A stretch of DNA of 8,103 nucleotides, taken from NCBI GenBank assembly GCA_937894585.1, contig CALBGO010000011.1, positions 1 through 8,103 on the forward strand, read 5' to 3'. Shown piece after piece: positions 1 to 5,590 of this stretch. Every line of letters begins with the position of its first letter. Positions within the stretch are counted from its first letter, which is position 1. Below the pieces are notes generated by a model. The model made no database searches. It saw nothing but the letters and a program-made list of their open reading frames with translations, and was not told the origin of the DNA. The stretch is from an uncultured Eubacterium sp. (GTDB taxonomy: Bacteria > Bacillota > Clostridia > Peptostreptococcales > Anaerovoracaceae). The position numbers were made by a program, and so were the translations under genes.

Positions 1-2
1 AA

Positions 3-233
3 GGAAAGAAACTCCGCATGAACAGAAGCATTCAGGCAGAAGGGGGATTTGCAGATATTAAGGGAGACAGCGGATTTACCAGATTCCTATGCCGCGGAAC
101 AAAGAATGTCTTAGCAGAATACGTCCTGTACGCCATGGCTCATAACCTGGGCTGGCTTCACAGCAGAATCCAGAACGACAAACTGGATCTGCATCTTTAT
201 GCGCTGAAAGAGGAAGAAAAGAAAGCCGCATAA
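3..233 (+). CDS. IS1182-family transposase, C-terminal fragment (5' end outside window)
   Basis: This is the last 76 codons of a DDE transposase that catalyses movement of the surrounding IS. The frame is open to the left edge (GKKLRMNRSIQAEGGF...), so the internal ATG at position 18 is not the real start. The block NRSIQAEGGF, then GFTRFLCRG, KNVLAEY and HNLGWLHSRIQ, matches the conserved C-terminus of IS1182 transposases (DDE_Tnp_1_6 type), where the Glu of 'QAEG' is generally taken as the catalytic acid of the DDE triad. The remaining tail is charged (KEEEKKAA) and ends in TAA. Whether the full gene is intact cannot be judged, but nothing in this portion is broken. Confidence 0.85.
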   Translation, partial: GKKLRMNRSIQAEGGFADIKGDSGFTRFLCRGTKNVLAEYVLYAMAHNLGWLHSRIQNDKLDLHLYALKEEEKKAA

Positions 234-252
234 TTTTAGCCGGGAAAATTTC

Positions 253-293
253 ACACAAAAAGGATTGGACAGCCATGCTGCCCTTATTTGTGT
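253..293 (+). repeat. Hairpin just downstream of the transposase stop
   Basis: ACACAAA (253-259) pairs with TTTGTGT (287-293), AAGG (260-263) with CCTT (282-285), and CAGC (270-273) with GCTG (277-280) around a CAT loop. It starts 19 bases after the transposase stop and has no U-tract, so it is not a classic terminator. It may be part of the IS 3' untranslated region. Confidence 0.5.
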
Positions 294-310
294 TATGCAA
301 AAAGAAGCAA

Positions 311-347
311 TGACGGAGAACTATCACCTGGTTCATCCGTCATTTTT
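311..347 (+). terminator. Rho-independent terminator of the transposase transcript
   Basis: TGACGGA (311-317) pairs perfectly with TCCGTCA (336-342), separated by an 18-base loop, and is followed at once by TTTTT (343-347). It is oriented to stop transcription coming from the transposase. The loop is long, so efficiency is uncertain. Confidence 0.6.
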
Positions 348-359
348 CAATCTATGAAG

Positions 360-411
360 AAAGGGCCGTGCCCTAACGGTTCATTTCCGTTAATGCGACA
401 GCCCCTTTTTT
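360..411. repeat. Large imperfect hairpin, probable IS right end
   Basis: AAAGGGCCGTGCCCTAACGG (360-379) folds onto 387-408 (CCGTTA...GCCCCTTT) around the loop TTCATTT. The outer GGGC/GCCC and inner TAACGG/CCGTTA arms pair well and a few central positions mismatch. A run of six Ts (406-411) makes it also terminator-like for rightward transcription. Read on the minus strand it begins GGGGCTGTCGC, the reason for calling it the IS end. Confidence 0.55.
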
Positions 412-623
412 CATATGGAAGTCCTTTCAGGAAACTGTTTCAAGTTATTTAACAATTATTGATTAAGGTATAGGATTTTATCTTTTATTTATCTTTTAGG
501 ACTTTATTAGGGGTGAAACATTTCCCAAACACTTCTCTTACCAACAATGTTATTCTACCAAACCTAATTGCATTTGTCTTTGGCTTATATTCTAAAAAAA
601 TAGTAATTTTTTTGTTTTTGATA
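412..623. other. AT-rich gene-free stretch between the IS and the leftward operon
   Basis: No credible reading frame, RNA gene or strong promoter is seen here on either strand. It is very AT-rich, with A and T runs around 593-619. It probably represents the flank into which the IS inserted, lying beyond the terminator of the minus-strand operon. Confidence 0.5.
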
Positions 624-659
624 CAAAAATACCCGCCTCAAAACTTTGAGACGAGTATT
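624..659 (-). terminator. Terminator of the minus-strand operon
   Basis: Read on the minus strand, AATACTCGTCTCAAA pairs with TTTGAGGCGGGTATT (plus coordinates 645-659 with 628-642) through a long stem with two G-U pairs and a tiny loop. It is followed by TTTTGTATC. It lies about 95 bases after the stop of the Hrb-like gene, with no gene between, so it should end the cluster that begins at ybjQ. Confidence 0.75.
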
Positions 660-708
660 CGTCATTAAAACAAACCTGTAAAACTGATCTGAATGCAGTT
701 CCTAAATC

Positions 709-724
709 AGAGGATAAATCCTCT
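709..724. repeat. Perfect 7-bp inverted repeat in the 3' UTR of the Hrb-like gene
   Basis: AGAGGAT (709-715) and ATCCTCT (718-724) are separated by AA. It lies 28 bases beyond the Hrb-like stop codon and upstream of the terminator. As RNA its loop would be too tight unless the inner pairs open. It could be an mRNA-stabilising hairpin or a DNA operator; the sequence does not decide. Confidence 0.45.
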
Positions 725-752
725 TTATAGGATTCAGGTACCTCTCTGCTTC

Positions 753-1358
753 TCAGCCGATTGGCTCAAAATCCTCCGCGCCGTGTTTGCATATCGGACA
801 GATAAAATCAGGCGGAAGTATATCGCCTTCGTAAACATATCCGCAGATTTTGCAGACAAAACCTTTTTGTTTCGGTTTTGTTTCCGGAGCCGGTTTAATA
901 TGATCGAAATAGTACTGATAGGTCACAGACGGAACATCGGAAAGAACCTTTTCTGCTGTCACATCTCCGATAAACATCATATGCGTTCCGAGATCAATAC
1001 TGCGGTTCACCTTTACGGAAATCATCGCATTAACCGCCTGATTTACATACAGAACTCCGTTTGCCGCTCTGTCAACATATTCCTCAAAGCCTGCAAACTT
1101 GTCCGTATCCTTCCCGCTGCTGAAACCAAATCTCTTAAATACCTCAAAATCTGCGTCCTGACTTAAGAAAGACAGATTGAATGCTCCTGTCCGCTCAATC
1201 ATACCGCAGGTATAGTTTGCTTTATTCACACAGATTGAAACCTGCTTCGGATCCTGCGTTACCTGTATCGCAGTGTTGATAATACAGCCGTTATCCTTCC
1301 CACCCTCTCCGGCAGTCAGAACAAAAAGACCGTAACTGAATTTGAACATTGCGCTCAT
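753..1358 (-). CDS. hrb: High-molecular-weight rubredoxin: flavin reductase domain fused to rubredoxin (Hrb-like)
   Basis: A 201-residue two-domain redox protein, probably cytoplasmic. Residues 1 to about 155 form an FMN-binding split-barrel flavin reductase (FKFSYGLFVLTAG; NTAIQVTQDPKQVSICVNKANYT; TGAFNLSFLS). After a Pro/Lys linker (KPAPETKPKQK) comes a short rubredoxin-like iron site with Cys169/Cys172 and Cys187/Cys190, only 14 residues between pairs as in rubrerythrins. This architecture is that of Moorella Hrb, which passes electrons from NADH to the flavodiiron protein FprA for NO or O2 reduction; no flavodiiron gene is in this window, so the partner is unknown. The start ATG has GAGGTG five to six bases upstream. 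It is the last gene of the cluster, 33 bases after the stand-alone rubredoxin, and is followed by a terminator. Confidence 0.87.
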   Translation of the reverse strand: MSAMFKFSYGLFVLTAGEGGKDNGCIINTAIQVTQDPKQVSICVNKANYTCGMIERTGAFNLSFLSQDADFEVFKRFGFSSGKDTDKFAGFEEYVDRAANGVLYVNQAVNAMISVKVNRSIDLGTHMMFIGDVTAEKVLSDVPSVTYQYYFDHIKPAPETKPKQKGFVCKICGYVYEGDILPPDFICPICKHGAEDFEPIG

Positions 1359-1391
1359 AAAATCACCTCGAATCCCTTTTCAGTCTGATTC

Positions 1392-1556
1392 TTATTCAGC
1401 TTTTTCTTCAAAAGTGTCTTTGCCAAGTCCGCAGAGAGGACATGCCCAATCTTCCGGAAGGTCTTCAAATGCTGTTCCCGGTTCAATTCCGTTATCCGGA
1501 TCACCTACTGCCGGATCATACTCATAACCACATGCGCCGCATACATACTTTTTCAT
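1392..1556 (-). CDS. Rubredoxin (54 aa)
   Basis: A small one-iron electron carrier, translated by me from the minus strand: MKKYVCGACGYEYDPAVGDP, then DNGIEPGTAFEDLPEDWACP, then LCGLGKDTFEEKAE, stop TAA at 1392. The four iron ligands are Cys6, Cys9, Cys39 and Cys42 in the canonical CxxCG...CPxCG arrangement with 29 residues between pairs, and the length is normal for the family. Rubredoxins carry single electrons to flavodiiron proteins, rubrerythrin or superoxide reductase in anaerobes. Its ATG overlaps the TGA of the upstream regulator gene (ATGA), and AGGAGG lies seven bases before it, inside the regulator's final codons. It is followed after 33 bases by the Hrb-like fusion, giving two different rubredoxin types side by side. 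Confidence 0.95.
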   Translation of the reverse strand: MKKYVCGACGYEYDPAVGDPDNGIEPGTAFEDLPEDWACPLCGLGKDTFEEKAE

Positions 1557-2734
1557 TTCTTTTCCTCCTCAGTATCTCTCATTAGTAAATATATTTTAAC
1601 TGCAGCCGCCAGATTCTGCCAGAACTCTTTTTCACTGCTGTCAGGGTCCAGCTTTTCCTGCAATTTTCCAATCCTGTACCTGATTGTATTCTTATGACAA
1701 TACAGCTGTTCTGCAGTTTTCAGAATATCCCCGCCGGTCATAACATAGGAAACTGCAGTATGAAGAAGCTCACCGTCCGGTCCCTCCTCCTCAAAGAGAG
1801 GACCGAGATATTCCTCCATATACTCCTGCATACTTCCTGTATGCAAATTAGGTACAATCAGCTTATATATACCCAGCTCACTGTAAAACTTAACAGTCTT
1901 TTTCTCAATTTCCGCTACTTTTTCCGCCCAGTAAGCCTGCCTTATCATCTTGTCCAGATGAAGCGAAATCCTGTTTACTGTACTGAATCCCGCCGTAAAA
2001 TTTTTTCCCGCGAAACCGTAAGCAATCATTACATCGTCAAACTGCGCCCGGAATCTTGACTTGTGATCTTCATCCTGCGAAAGAATGATAAAAATCCGAT
2101 TTTCACATTTCCCGACAAATACTTTGCTGCGCAGCTTATCATCAGGACACGACCTCCTGATCAATCCGGTAATCTGCCCTTCGTCAAGACCTTCTATACG
2201 CAGACAGACTGCAACTCCCTGCGGACGCAAAAGCGGATTTATCTTTTCTAAAGCCTCGCAGGATTCTTCTTGTGTAAAATTCCGTGAAAGCATTTCCTGA
2301 AACAGCGGCTCTGTCTTAAGAAGATTTCCGTCCTTTTCCACCTGGGTACGAATGCTGAAAATAATATCTTCAAAATACTCATCATGACCGAATTCCAGAA
2401 TTGGAAATTTCATTTCATCCGCATAAGCAATCGCCTCTTTCGGTAGCTCCTTGAAAAACACCGGTTTATATGCAAGAGCCTGCACATTTTGAGAAATCAA
2501 TTTCTTAACAGCCTTTAAGATCTGTCCCGGATCATCTTTTGCAAACAGAAGACTGGTCAGTACCAGACTGTCTCCGTCAAATCCCCGCTCTCTGTATTCC
2601 TCTCCTTCGTGAATGAACTCAAAATCCAGAATTTCCGTCGCTGTAATTGAACGGCCGAGCCCTTTCTTTCCTGCAACAATCTTAAAATCACGCATACTTT
2701 CAAGATTCAGAAGATCTTCGATTGTAACAGCCAT
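1553..2734 (-). CDS. PucR/CdaR-type transcriptional regulator
   Basis: A 393-residue cytoplasmic regulator. The N-terminal part (about 1-125, starting TIEDLLNLESMRDFKIVAGKKG) matches the PucR ligand-sensing domain, the middle resembles the degenerate GGDEF-like domain of these proteins, and residues 324-363 hold the C-terminal helix-turn-helix (TAEQLYCHKNTIRYRIGKL is the recognition region, HTH_30 type). Family members control purine catabolism, sugar-acid use or amino-acid metabolism in response to small molecules; the ligand here cannot be told from sequence. The ATG has AAGGAG a few bases upstream. It sits 33 bases after cysK and its stop overlaps the rubredoxin start, so it is probably cotranscribed with the genes it may control. 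Autoregulation of the cluster is inference. Confidence 0.85.
   Translation of the reverse strand: MAVTIEDLLNLESMRDFKIVAGKKGLGRSITATEILDFEFIHEGEEYRERGFDGDSLVLTSLLFAKDDPGQILKAVKKLISQNVQALAYKPVFFKELPKEAIAYADEMKFPILEFGHDEYFEDIIFSIRTQVEKDGNLLKTEPLFQEMLSRNFTQEESCEALEKINPLLRPQGVAVCLRIEGLDEGQITGLIRRSCPDDKLRSKVFVGKCENRIFIILSQDEDHKSRFRAQFDDVMIAYGFAGKNFTAGFSTVNRISLHLDKMIRQAYWAEKVAEIEKKTVKFYSELGIYKLIVPNLHTGSMQEYMEEYLGPLFEEEGPDGELLHTAVSYVMTGGDILKTAEQLYCHKNTIRYRIGKLQEKLDPDSSEKEFWQNLAAAVKIYLLMRDTEEEKK
1564..1569 (-). promoter_or_regulatory. Ribosome binding site of rubredoxin, inside the regulator gene
   Basis: The minus strand reads AGGAGG, seven bases before the rubredoxin ATG and within the last Glu codons of the regulator. 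Together with the ATGA stop/start overlap it suggests translational coupling and fixes the rubredoxin start. Confidence 0.8.
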
Positions 2735-2767
2735 ATTAACTCCTTTTTCGATTTAAATCTAATCTTT

Positions 2768-3700
2768 TTAAAGGTTTTTATCAAAAAGCACTGTGGATAA
2801 ATACCGTTCGCCCGAATCAGGCAGAATCACAACGATATTCTTTCCCCGGTTTTCCTCCTGCTCTGCAAGCTGTACAGCCGCCCAAAGATTTGCTCCCGAT
2901 GTAATTCCGGCAAGATACCCCTCTTTCTCTGCAAGCTGTCTGCTGAGAGTATAAGCATCTTCTTCCTTAACCGTAATAATTTCATCGATTACGCTCTGAT
3001 CCAGAAGCTCCGGAACAAAATTCGCTCCGATTCCCTGCAGATTATGGGCTCCAGCTCTGCCCTCAGACAAAAGCGGCGAATTGGCAGGTTCTACCGCGAC
3101 AATGTGAATCTTCGGATTCTTTTCCTTCAGAAATCTGCCGCAGCCCGTAACGGTTCCCCCGGTTCCGACTCCCGCAACAAAAATATCCACCTTTCCTTCA
3201 AGATCTTCCCATATTTCCGGCCCTGTTGTATCAATATGAGCCTGTGCATTGGATGGATTTTCAAACTGACCTGCGATAATGCTTCCTGCAATTTCATTGT
3301 GAAGCTCCCTCGCCTTATCTACAGAACCCTGCATACCCTTTTCTCTGTCAGTCAGAACCACCTCTGCGCCATATGCCGCAAGAAGTTTTCTGCGCTCAAT
3401 GCTCATACTTTCCGGCAGAACAAAGATTGCCCTGTAGCCTCTCGCTGCCGCAATGGAGGCAAGACCGATGCCCGTATTTCCGCTGGTAGGCTCAATGATG
3501 GTTCCTCCGGGTTTCAGGATACCTTTTTCTTCTGCGTCCAGAATCATAGAAAGCGCGGCTCTGTCTTTAATACTTCCGGCAGGATTCATAGCCTCCAGCT
3601 TTCCGTAAACCGCCGCCTTGCTCCCCCGGAATTTCTCAATGGAGGAAAGCCTGAGAAGCGGTGTATTTCCGATGGTTTCAGTAATAGAATTATAAAGCAT
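2768..3700 (-). CDS. cysK: Cysteine synthase A (O-acetylserine sulfhydrylase)
   Basis: A PLP enzyme that makes L-cysteine from O-acetyl-L-serine and sulfide in the cytoplasm. From the ATG at 3700 it has 310 residues, the usual length. Seen in order: TIGNTPLLRL near the N-terminus, the PLP lysine in NPAGSIKDR (Lys45), the substrate loop PTSGNTGIG, the phosphate-binding GTGGT, QGIGANFVPE, GITSGA and the terminal LPDSGERYLST typical of CysK. A GTG three codons upstream (3709) is also in frame, but the AGAGGTGAG ribosome site is correctly spaced only for the ATG; using the GTG would overlap the PAP2 gene by eight bases. With the ATG, one base separates the two genes, implying coupling. The related cystathionine beta-synthase or CysM is less likely from the motifs. 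Confidence 0.95.
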   Translation of the reverse strand: MLYNSITETIGNTPLLRLSSIEKFRGSKAAVYGKLEAMNPAGSIKDRAALSMILDAEEKGILKPGGTIIEPTSGNTGIGLASIAAARGYRAIFVLPESMSIERRKLLAAYGAEVVLTDREKGMQGSVDKARELHNEIAGSIIAGQFENPSNAQAHIDTTGPEIWEDLEGKVDIFVAGVGTGGTVTGCGRFLKEKNPKIHIVAVEPANSPLLSEGRAGAHNLQGIGANFVPELLDQSVIDEIITVKEEDAYTLSRQLAEKEGYLAGITSGANLWAAVQLAEQEENRGKNIVVILPDSGERYLSTVLFDKNL

Positions 3701-3701
3701 T

Positions 3702-4334
3702 TCACTCACCTCTTAATTTTTCCAGAATTATAATTGAAATGCAAAGGTATGCCGCGCCCAAACTCCAGCCTGCCAGAATATCCGTTGGAAAATGCACACC
3801 GACATAAACTCTGCTGCATCCGATTGCAATAATCAAAACTGACAGCAGCACAGTTAAAATATCTGCCGTCTTTTTATTTTTACAATACCTTCTGATCAAA
3901 TAAATCAAAATACCAAAGCAAACCAGTCCATTCATAGAATGACCGCTTGGAAAAGAAAACCCGCCCTGTTCGATAATCCGCACAGAAAATTCAGGTCTGG
4001 GTCTTGCAAATATACTTTTTACAATCTTGTATACCAGAGTCGAAGAAAGGGAGACCGCCGCAAAAGGCAGACCGATATTTCTTCTTGTCTGTTTTACAAG
4101 CAGAAGAATCAGCCCGATAGCTGTAATAGTCTGCCAGTTTCCAAGATAAGTAATCGTAATAAAAAACACATTCAAAACAGGATTCCTGAGTCCATACGCC
4201 CACTGCCTGATTACAGTGTCAAATGCAAGCACCTCGCATGTCGTCACCATGTATGCAAGATAGGCGAAGCATACAAACGCTCCGCCTATAATGATGATTC
4301 TTGTGTACTTTCTGTTCGTACTGTTCAAATTCAT
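3702..4334 (-). CDS. PAP2-family membrane lipid phosphatase
   Basis: An integral membrane phosphatase of about 210 residues with five to six hydrophobic segments. The complete PAP2 signature is visible: Lys107-x6-Arg114-Pro (KSIFARPRP), Pro-Ser-Gly-His133 (FSFPSGHS) and Ser-Arg176-x5-His182-x3-Asp186 (SRVYVGVHFPTD), counted from the TTG at 4337 (one less from the ATG at 4334). Such enzymes hydrolyse phosphatidic acid, phosphatidylglycerol phosphate or undecaprenyl pyrophosphate at the outer membrane face; the substrate is not decided by sequence. AGAGAGG is five bases before the ATG at 4334, so I prefer it to the adjacent TTG. The gene lies 10 bases after the ybjQ-like gene and one base before cysK, clearly cotranscribed. 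Confidence 0.9.
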   Translation of the reverse strand: MNLNSTNRKYTRIIIIGGAFVCFAYLAYMVTTCEVLAFDTVIRQWAYGLRNPVLNVFFITITYLGNWQTITAIGLILLLVKQTRRNIGLPFAAVSLSSTLVYKIVKSIFARPRPEFSVRIIEQGGFSFPSGHSMNGLVCFGILIYLIRRYCKNKKTADILTVLLSVLIIAIGCSRVYVGVHFPTDILAGWSLGAAYLCISIIILEKLRGE

Positions 4335-4344
4335 CAAAACCTCT

Positions 4345-4656
4345 CTATTTAAACTTCACTGCTGTTCCGTATACAATCACTTCCGCTGCCCCCTGCATAA
4401 TTGCAGCTGAAGAAAATTTTACATTCACAACGGCATCTGCCCCGAGTGCTTCTGCTTCGTCTGCCATCCGCTTGGTTGCAATCTGCCGTGCCTCCTGCAG
4501 CATCTCTGTATACCCTTTCAGTTCACCGCCTACCAGTGTCTTAAAACTTGCTCCGATATCCTTGCCCACATTCTTGGACTGTACTACATTTCCCTTTACC
4601 ATTCCCAGCACATCAAATTCCTGACCGGGAATATAATCGATGTTTACAAGCTTCAT
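4345..4656 (-). CDS. ybjQ: YbjQ/UPF0145 family protein (heavy-metal-binding-type domain)
   Basis: A 103-residue protein with the full-length UPF0145 fold signature: a start like MKLVNIDYIPGQEFDVLGMV, the GGELKGYTEML segment, the helix EARQIATKRMADEAEALGADAVVNVKF, and a final beta strand EVIVYGTAVKF. The family forms pentameric rings and is named 'putative heavy-metal-binding', but its function is not established and I see no cysteine- or histidine-rich metal site here. AGGAGG is eight bases before the ATG, and a good promoter lies just upstream, making this the first gene of the leftward operon. Confidence 0.9.
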   Translation of the reverse strand: MKLVNIDYIPGQEFDVLGMVKGNVVQSKNVGKDIGASFKTLVGGELKGYTEMLQEARQIATKRMADEAEALGADAVVNVKFSSAAIMQGAAEVIVYGTAVKFK

Positions 4657-4685
4657 TCCAAATACCTCCTTTTTCTATTTCTCAT

Positions 4686-4714
4686 ATTATACCCTTTTTA
4701 AGTAGATATTTCCA
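4686..4714 (-). promoter_or_regulatory. Sigma-A-type promoter of the ybjQ-cysK-rubredoxin cluster
   Basis: The minus strand shows a perfect TATAAT (-10; plus 4686-4691) and TGGAAA (-35; plus 4709-4714, four of six consensus matches) with a 17-base spacer. The -10 is about 30 bases before the ybjQ start codon, a normal leader length. Confidence 0.7.
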
Positions 4715-4723
4715 GCAGTTTTA

Positions 4724-4732
4724 TGTTATATT
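4724..4732 (+). promoter_or_regulatory. Extended -10 promoter of plsC-trxA
   Basis: TGTTATATT is an extended -10 (TGn followed by TATATT), five of six consensus positions. No good -35 is visible at the expected spot (about 4704-4709), which overlaps the -35 of the opposing promoter. Transcription would start near 4740, about 30 bases before the proposed TTG start. Confidence 0.45.
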
Positions 4733-4756
4733 AGAGAAAAGAAACTAAGAAAATAT

Positions 4757-4761
4757 GGAGG
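4757..4761 (+). promoter_or_regulatory. Ribosome binding site that fixes the plsC start at TTG
   Basis: GGAGG lies eight bases before the in-frame TTG at 4770, the ideal distance. The in-frame ATG at 4755 overlaps this site and has no purine-rich site of its own, so the TTG is the more likely start. Confidence 0.65.
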
Positions 4762-4769
4762 CATTTGCA

Positions 4770-5552
4770 TTGAAATTATTAAAAAATATACCCGGAGGAT
4801 TCAAACTGTTCCGTTCTGTACGCGTTTTTAACCGTGCAATGAAAGAAATCGAAGAGGTCAGAAACAGCGGTGACACAGAAAAGGAAAAACAACTGATTGG
4901 AGATTATGTAACCCGCTGGATTCACAATCTGATTGACATCTTCGATATTACAATTACCGTAGAAGGTGCGGAAAATATTCCGAAAGATGACGGATTTGTG
5001 TTTATTTCCAACCATCAGGGGTATGCAGATATTATCGTAATACTTCATATGATGGAGGGCCGTCAGGTAGGTTTTATCGCGAAAGAAAGTCTGGAAAAAG
5101 TGCCTTACTTCGGCAAATGGATCAAATTTATCCGCGGTATCTTTATCAAAAGAGGTGATGCCCGCGAATCTCTGAAATCGATTCAGGAAGGTGCAAATCA
5201 GATCAAACAGGGCTTTAATTTGGCTATCTTCCCGGAAGGTACCAGAAGCCATACCACAGAAATGGCTGATTTCAAAGCCGGCAGCTTCAAACTGGCAACA
5301 AAAGCCAAAGCTCCCATTGTACCTGTTGCAATCAACGGAACCCGCCATCTCTTTGAAGATAACGGCTATATTACAAACGGAGCTGTCATCGATGTGAAAA
5401 TTCTGCCGCCGATTGACACTGCCTCCCTGGACAGACATCAGCTGGCGAATATTACCCACGAAGTTGAAAATACTATTAGAGAAAATCTTGCCGAACTGAT
5501 CGAGCGAGAGAAAAACAGAACAGAAAAGTCTGAAGCAGAACAGCTGCGCTGA
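4770..5552 (+). CDS. plsC: 1-acyl-sn-glycerol-3-phosphate acyltransferase
   Basis: Transfers an acyl chain to lysophosphatidic acid to give phosphatidic acid, the precursor of membrane phospholipids; acts at the inner membrane face. From the TTG start it has 260 residues. Visible acyltransferase blocks: the catalytic NHQGYAD (His82-x4-Asp87), the IFIKRGD block (about 125-131), FPEGTRS (154-160) and VPVAINGT (about 184-191). The C-terminus is a charged helix rich in Glu, Arg and Lys (ELIEREKNRTEKSEAEQLR). If the ATG at 4755 is used instead, five residues are added. It is followed after 38 bases by thioredoxin, probably in the same transcript, and is divergent from the cluster with the PAP2 phosphatase. 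Confidence 0.92.
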   Translation: MKLLKNIPGGFKLFRSVRVFNRAMKEIEEVRNSGDTEKEKQLIGDYVTRWIHNLIDIFDITITVEGAENIPKDDGFVFISNHQGYADIIVILHMMEGRQVGFIAKESLEKVPYFGKWIKFIRGIFIKRGDARESLKSIQEGANQIKQGFNLAIFPEGTRSHTTEMADFKAGSFKLATKAKAPIVPVAINGTRHLFEDNGYITNGAVIDVKILPPIDTASLDRHQLANITHEVENTIRENLAELIEREKNRTEKSEAEQLR

Positions 5553-5555
5553 GAA

Positions 5556-5571
5556 ACTGCTTTCAGGCAGT
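5556..5571 (+). repeat. Small intercistronic hairpin between plsC and trxA
   Basis: ACTGC (5556-5560) pairs with GCAGT (5567-5571) across a six-base loop, three bases after the plsC stop and before the trxA ribosome binding site. There is no U-tract, so it is not a terminator; it may affect mRNA stability or relative expression. A short stem like this could be chance. Confidence 0.3.
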
Positions 5572-5590
5572 AACAGAAAGGAGTACAACT

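Larger units (their letters stand above)
1..411 (+). mobile_element. IS1182-family insertion sequence, 3' end only
   Basis: The window opens inside a transposase reading frame. After its stop codon there are about 175 bases with three hairpins in a row and no other gene. The last hairpin, read on the minus strand, starts GGGGCTGTCGCATTAACGG, which resembles the terminal inverted repeats I associate with IS1182-type elements of Clostridia. I therefore place the right end of the element near 405-411. The left end is outside the window, so the terminal repeat and any target duplication cannot be verified. The boundary is inference; the transposase assignment is firmer. Confidence 0.65.

Noticed and set aside
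693..1166. Long plus-strand reading frame opposite the Hrb-like gene
   Set aside because: It is the shadow of a well-supported minus-strand gene; no ribosome site and no recognisable domain.
3698..3709. GTG at 3709 as the cysK start
   Set aside because: Ribosome site spacing fits the ATG at 3700, and the GTG would overlap the upstream gene.
3044..3733. 229-codon plus-strand frame opposite cysK
   Set aside because: cysK on the other strand has every family motif; this frame has none and no start signal.
3700..4660. Possible T-box, S-box or other riboswitch before cysK
   Set aside because: There is no untranslated leader: cysK follows the PAP2 gene by one base, and the operon leader upstream of ybjQ is only about 25-30 bases.
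4779..5588. 269-codon minus-strand frame opposite plsC
   Set aside because: Cys/Phe-rich nonsense composition; plsC motifs are on the plus strand.
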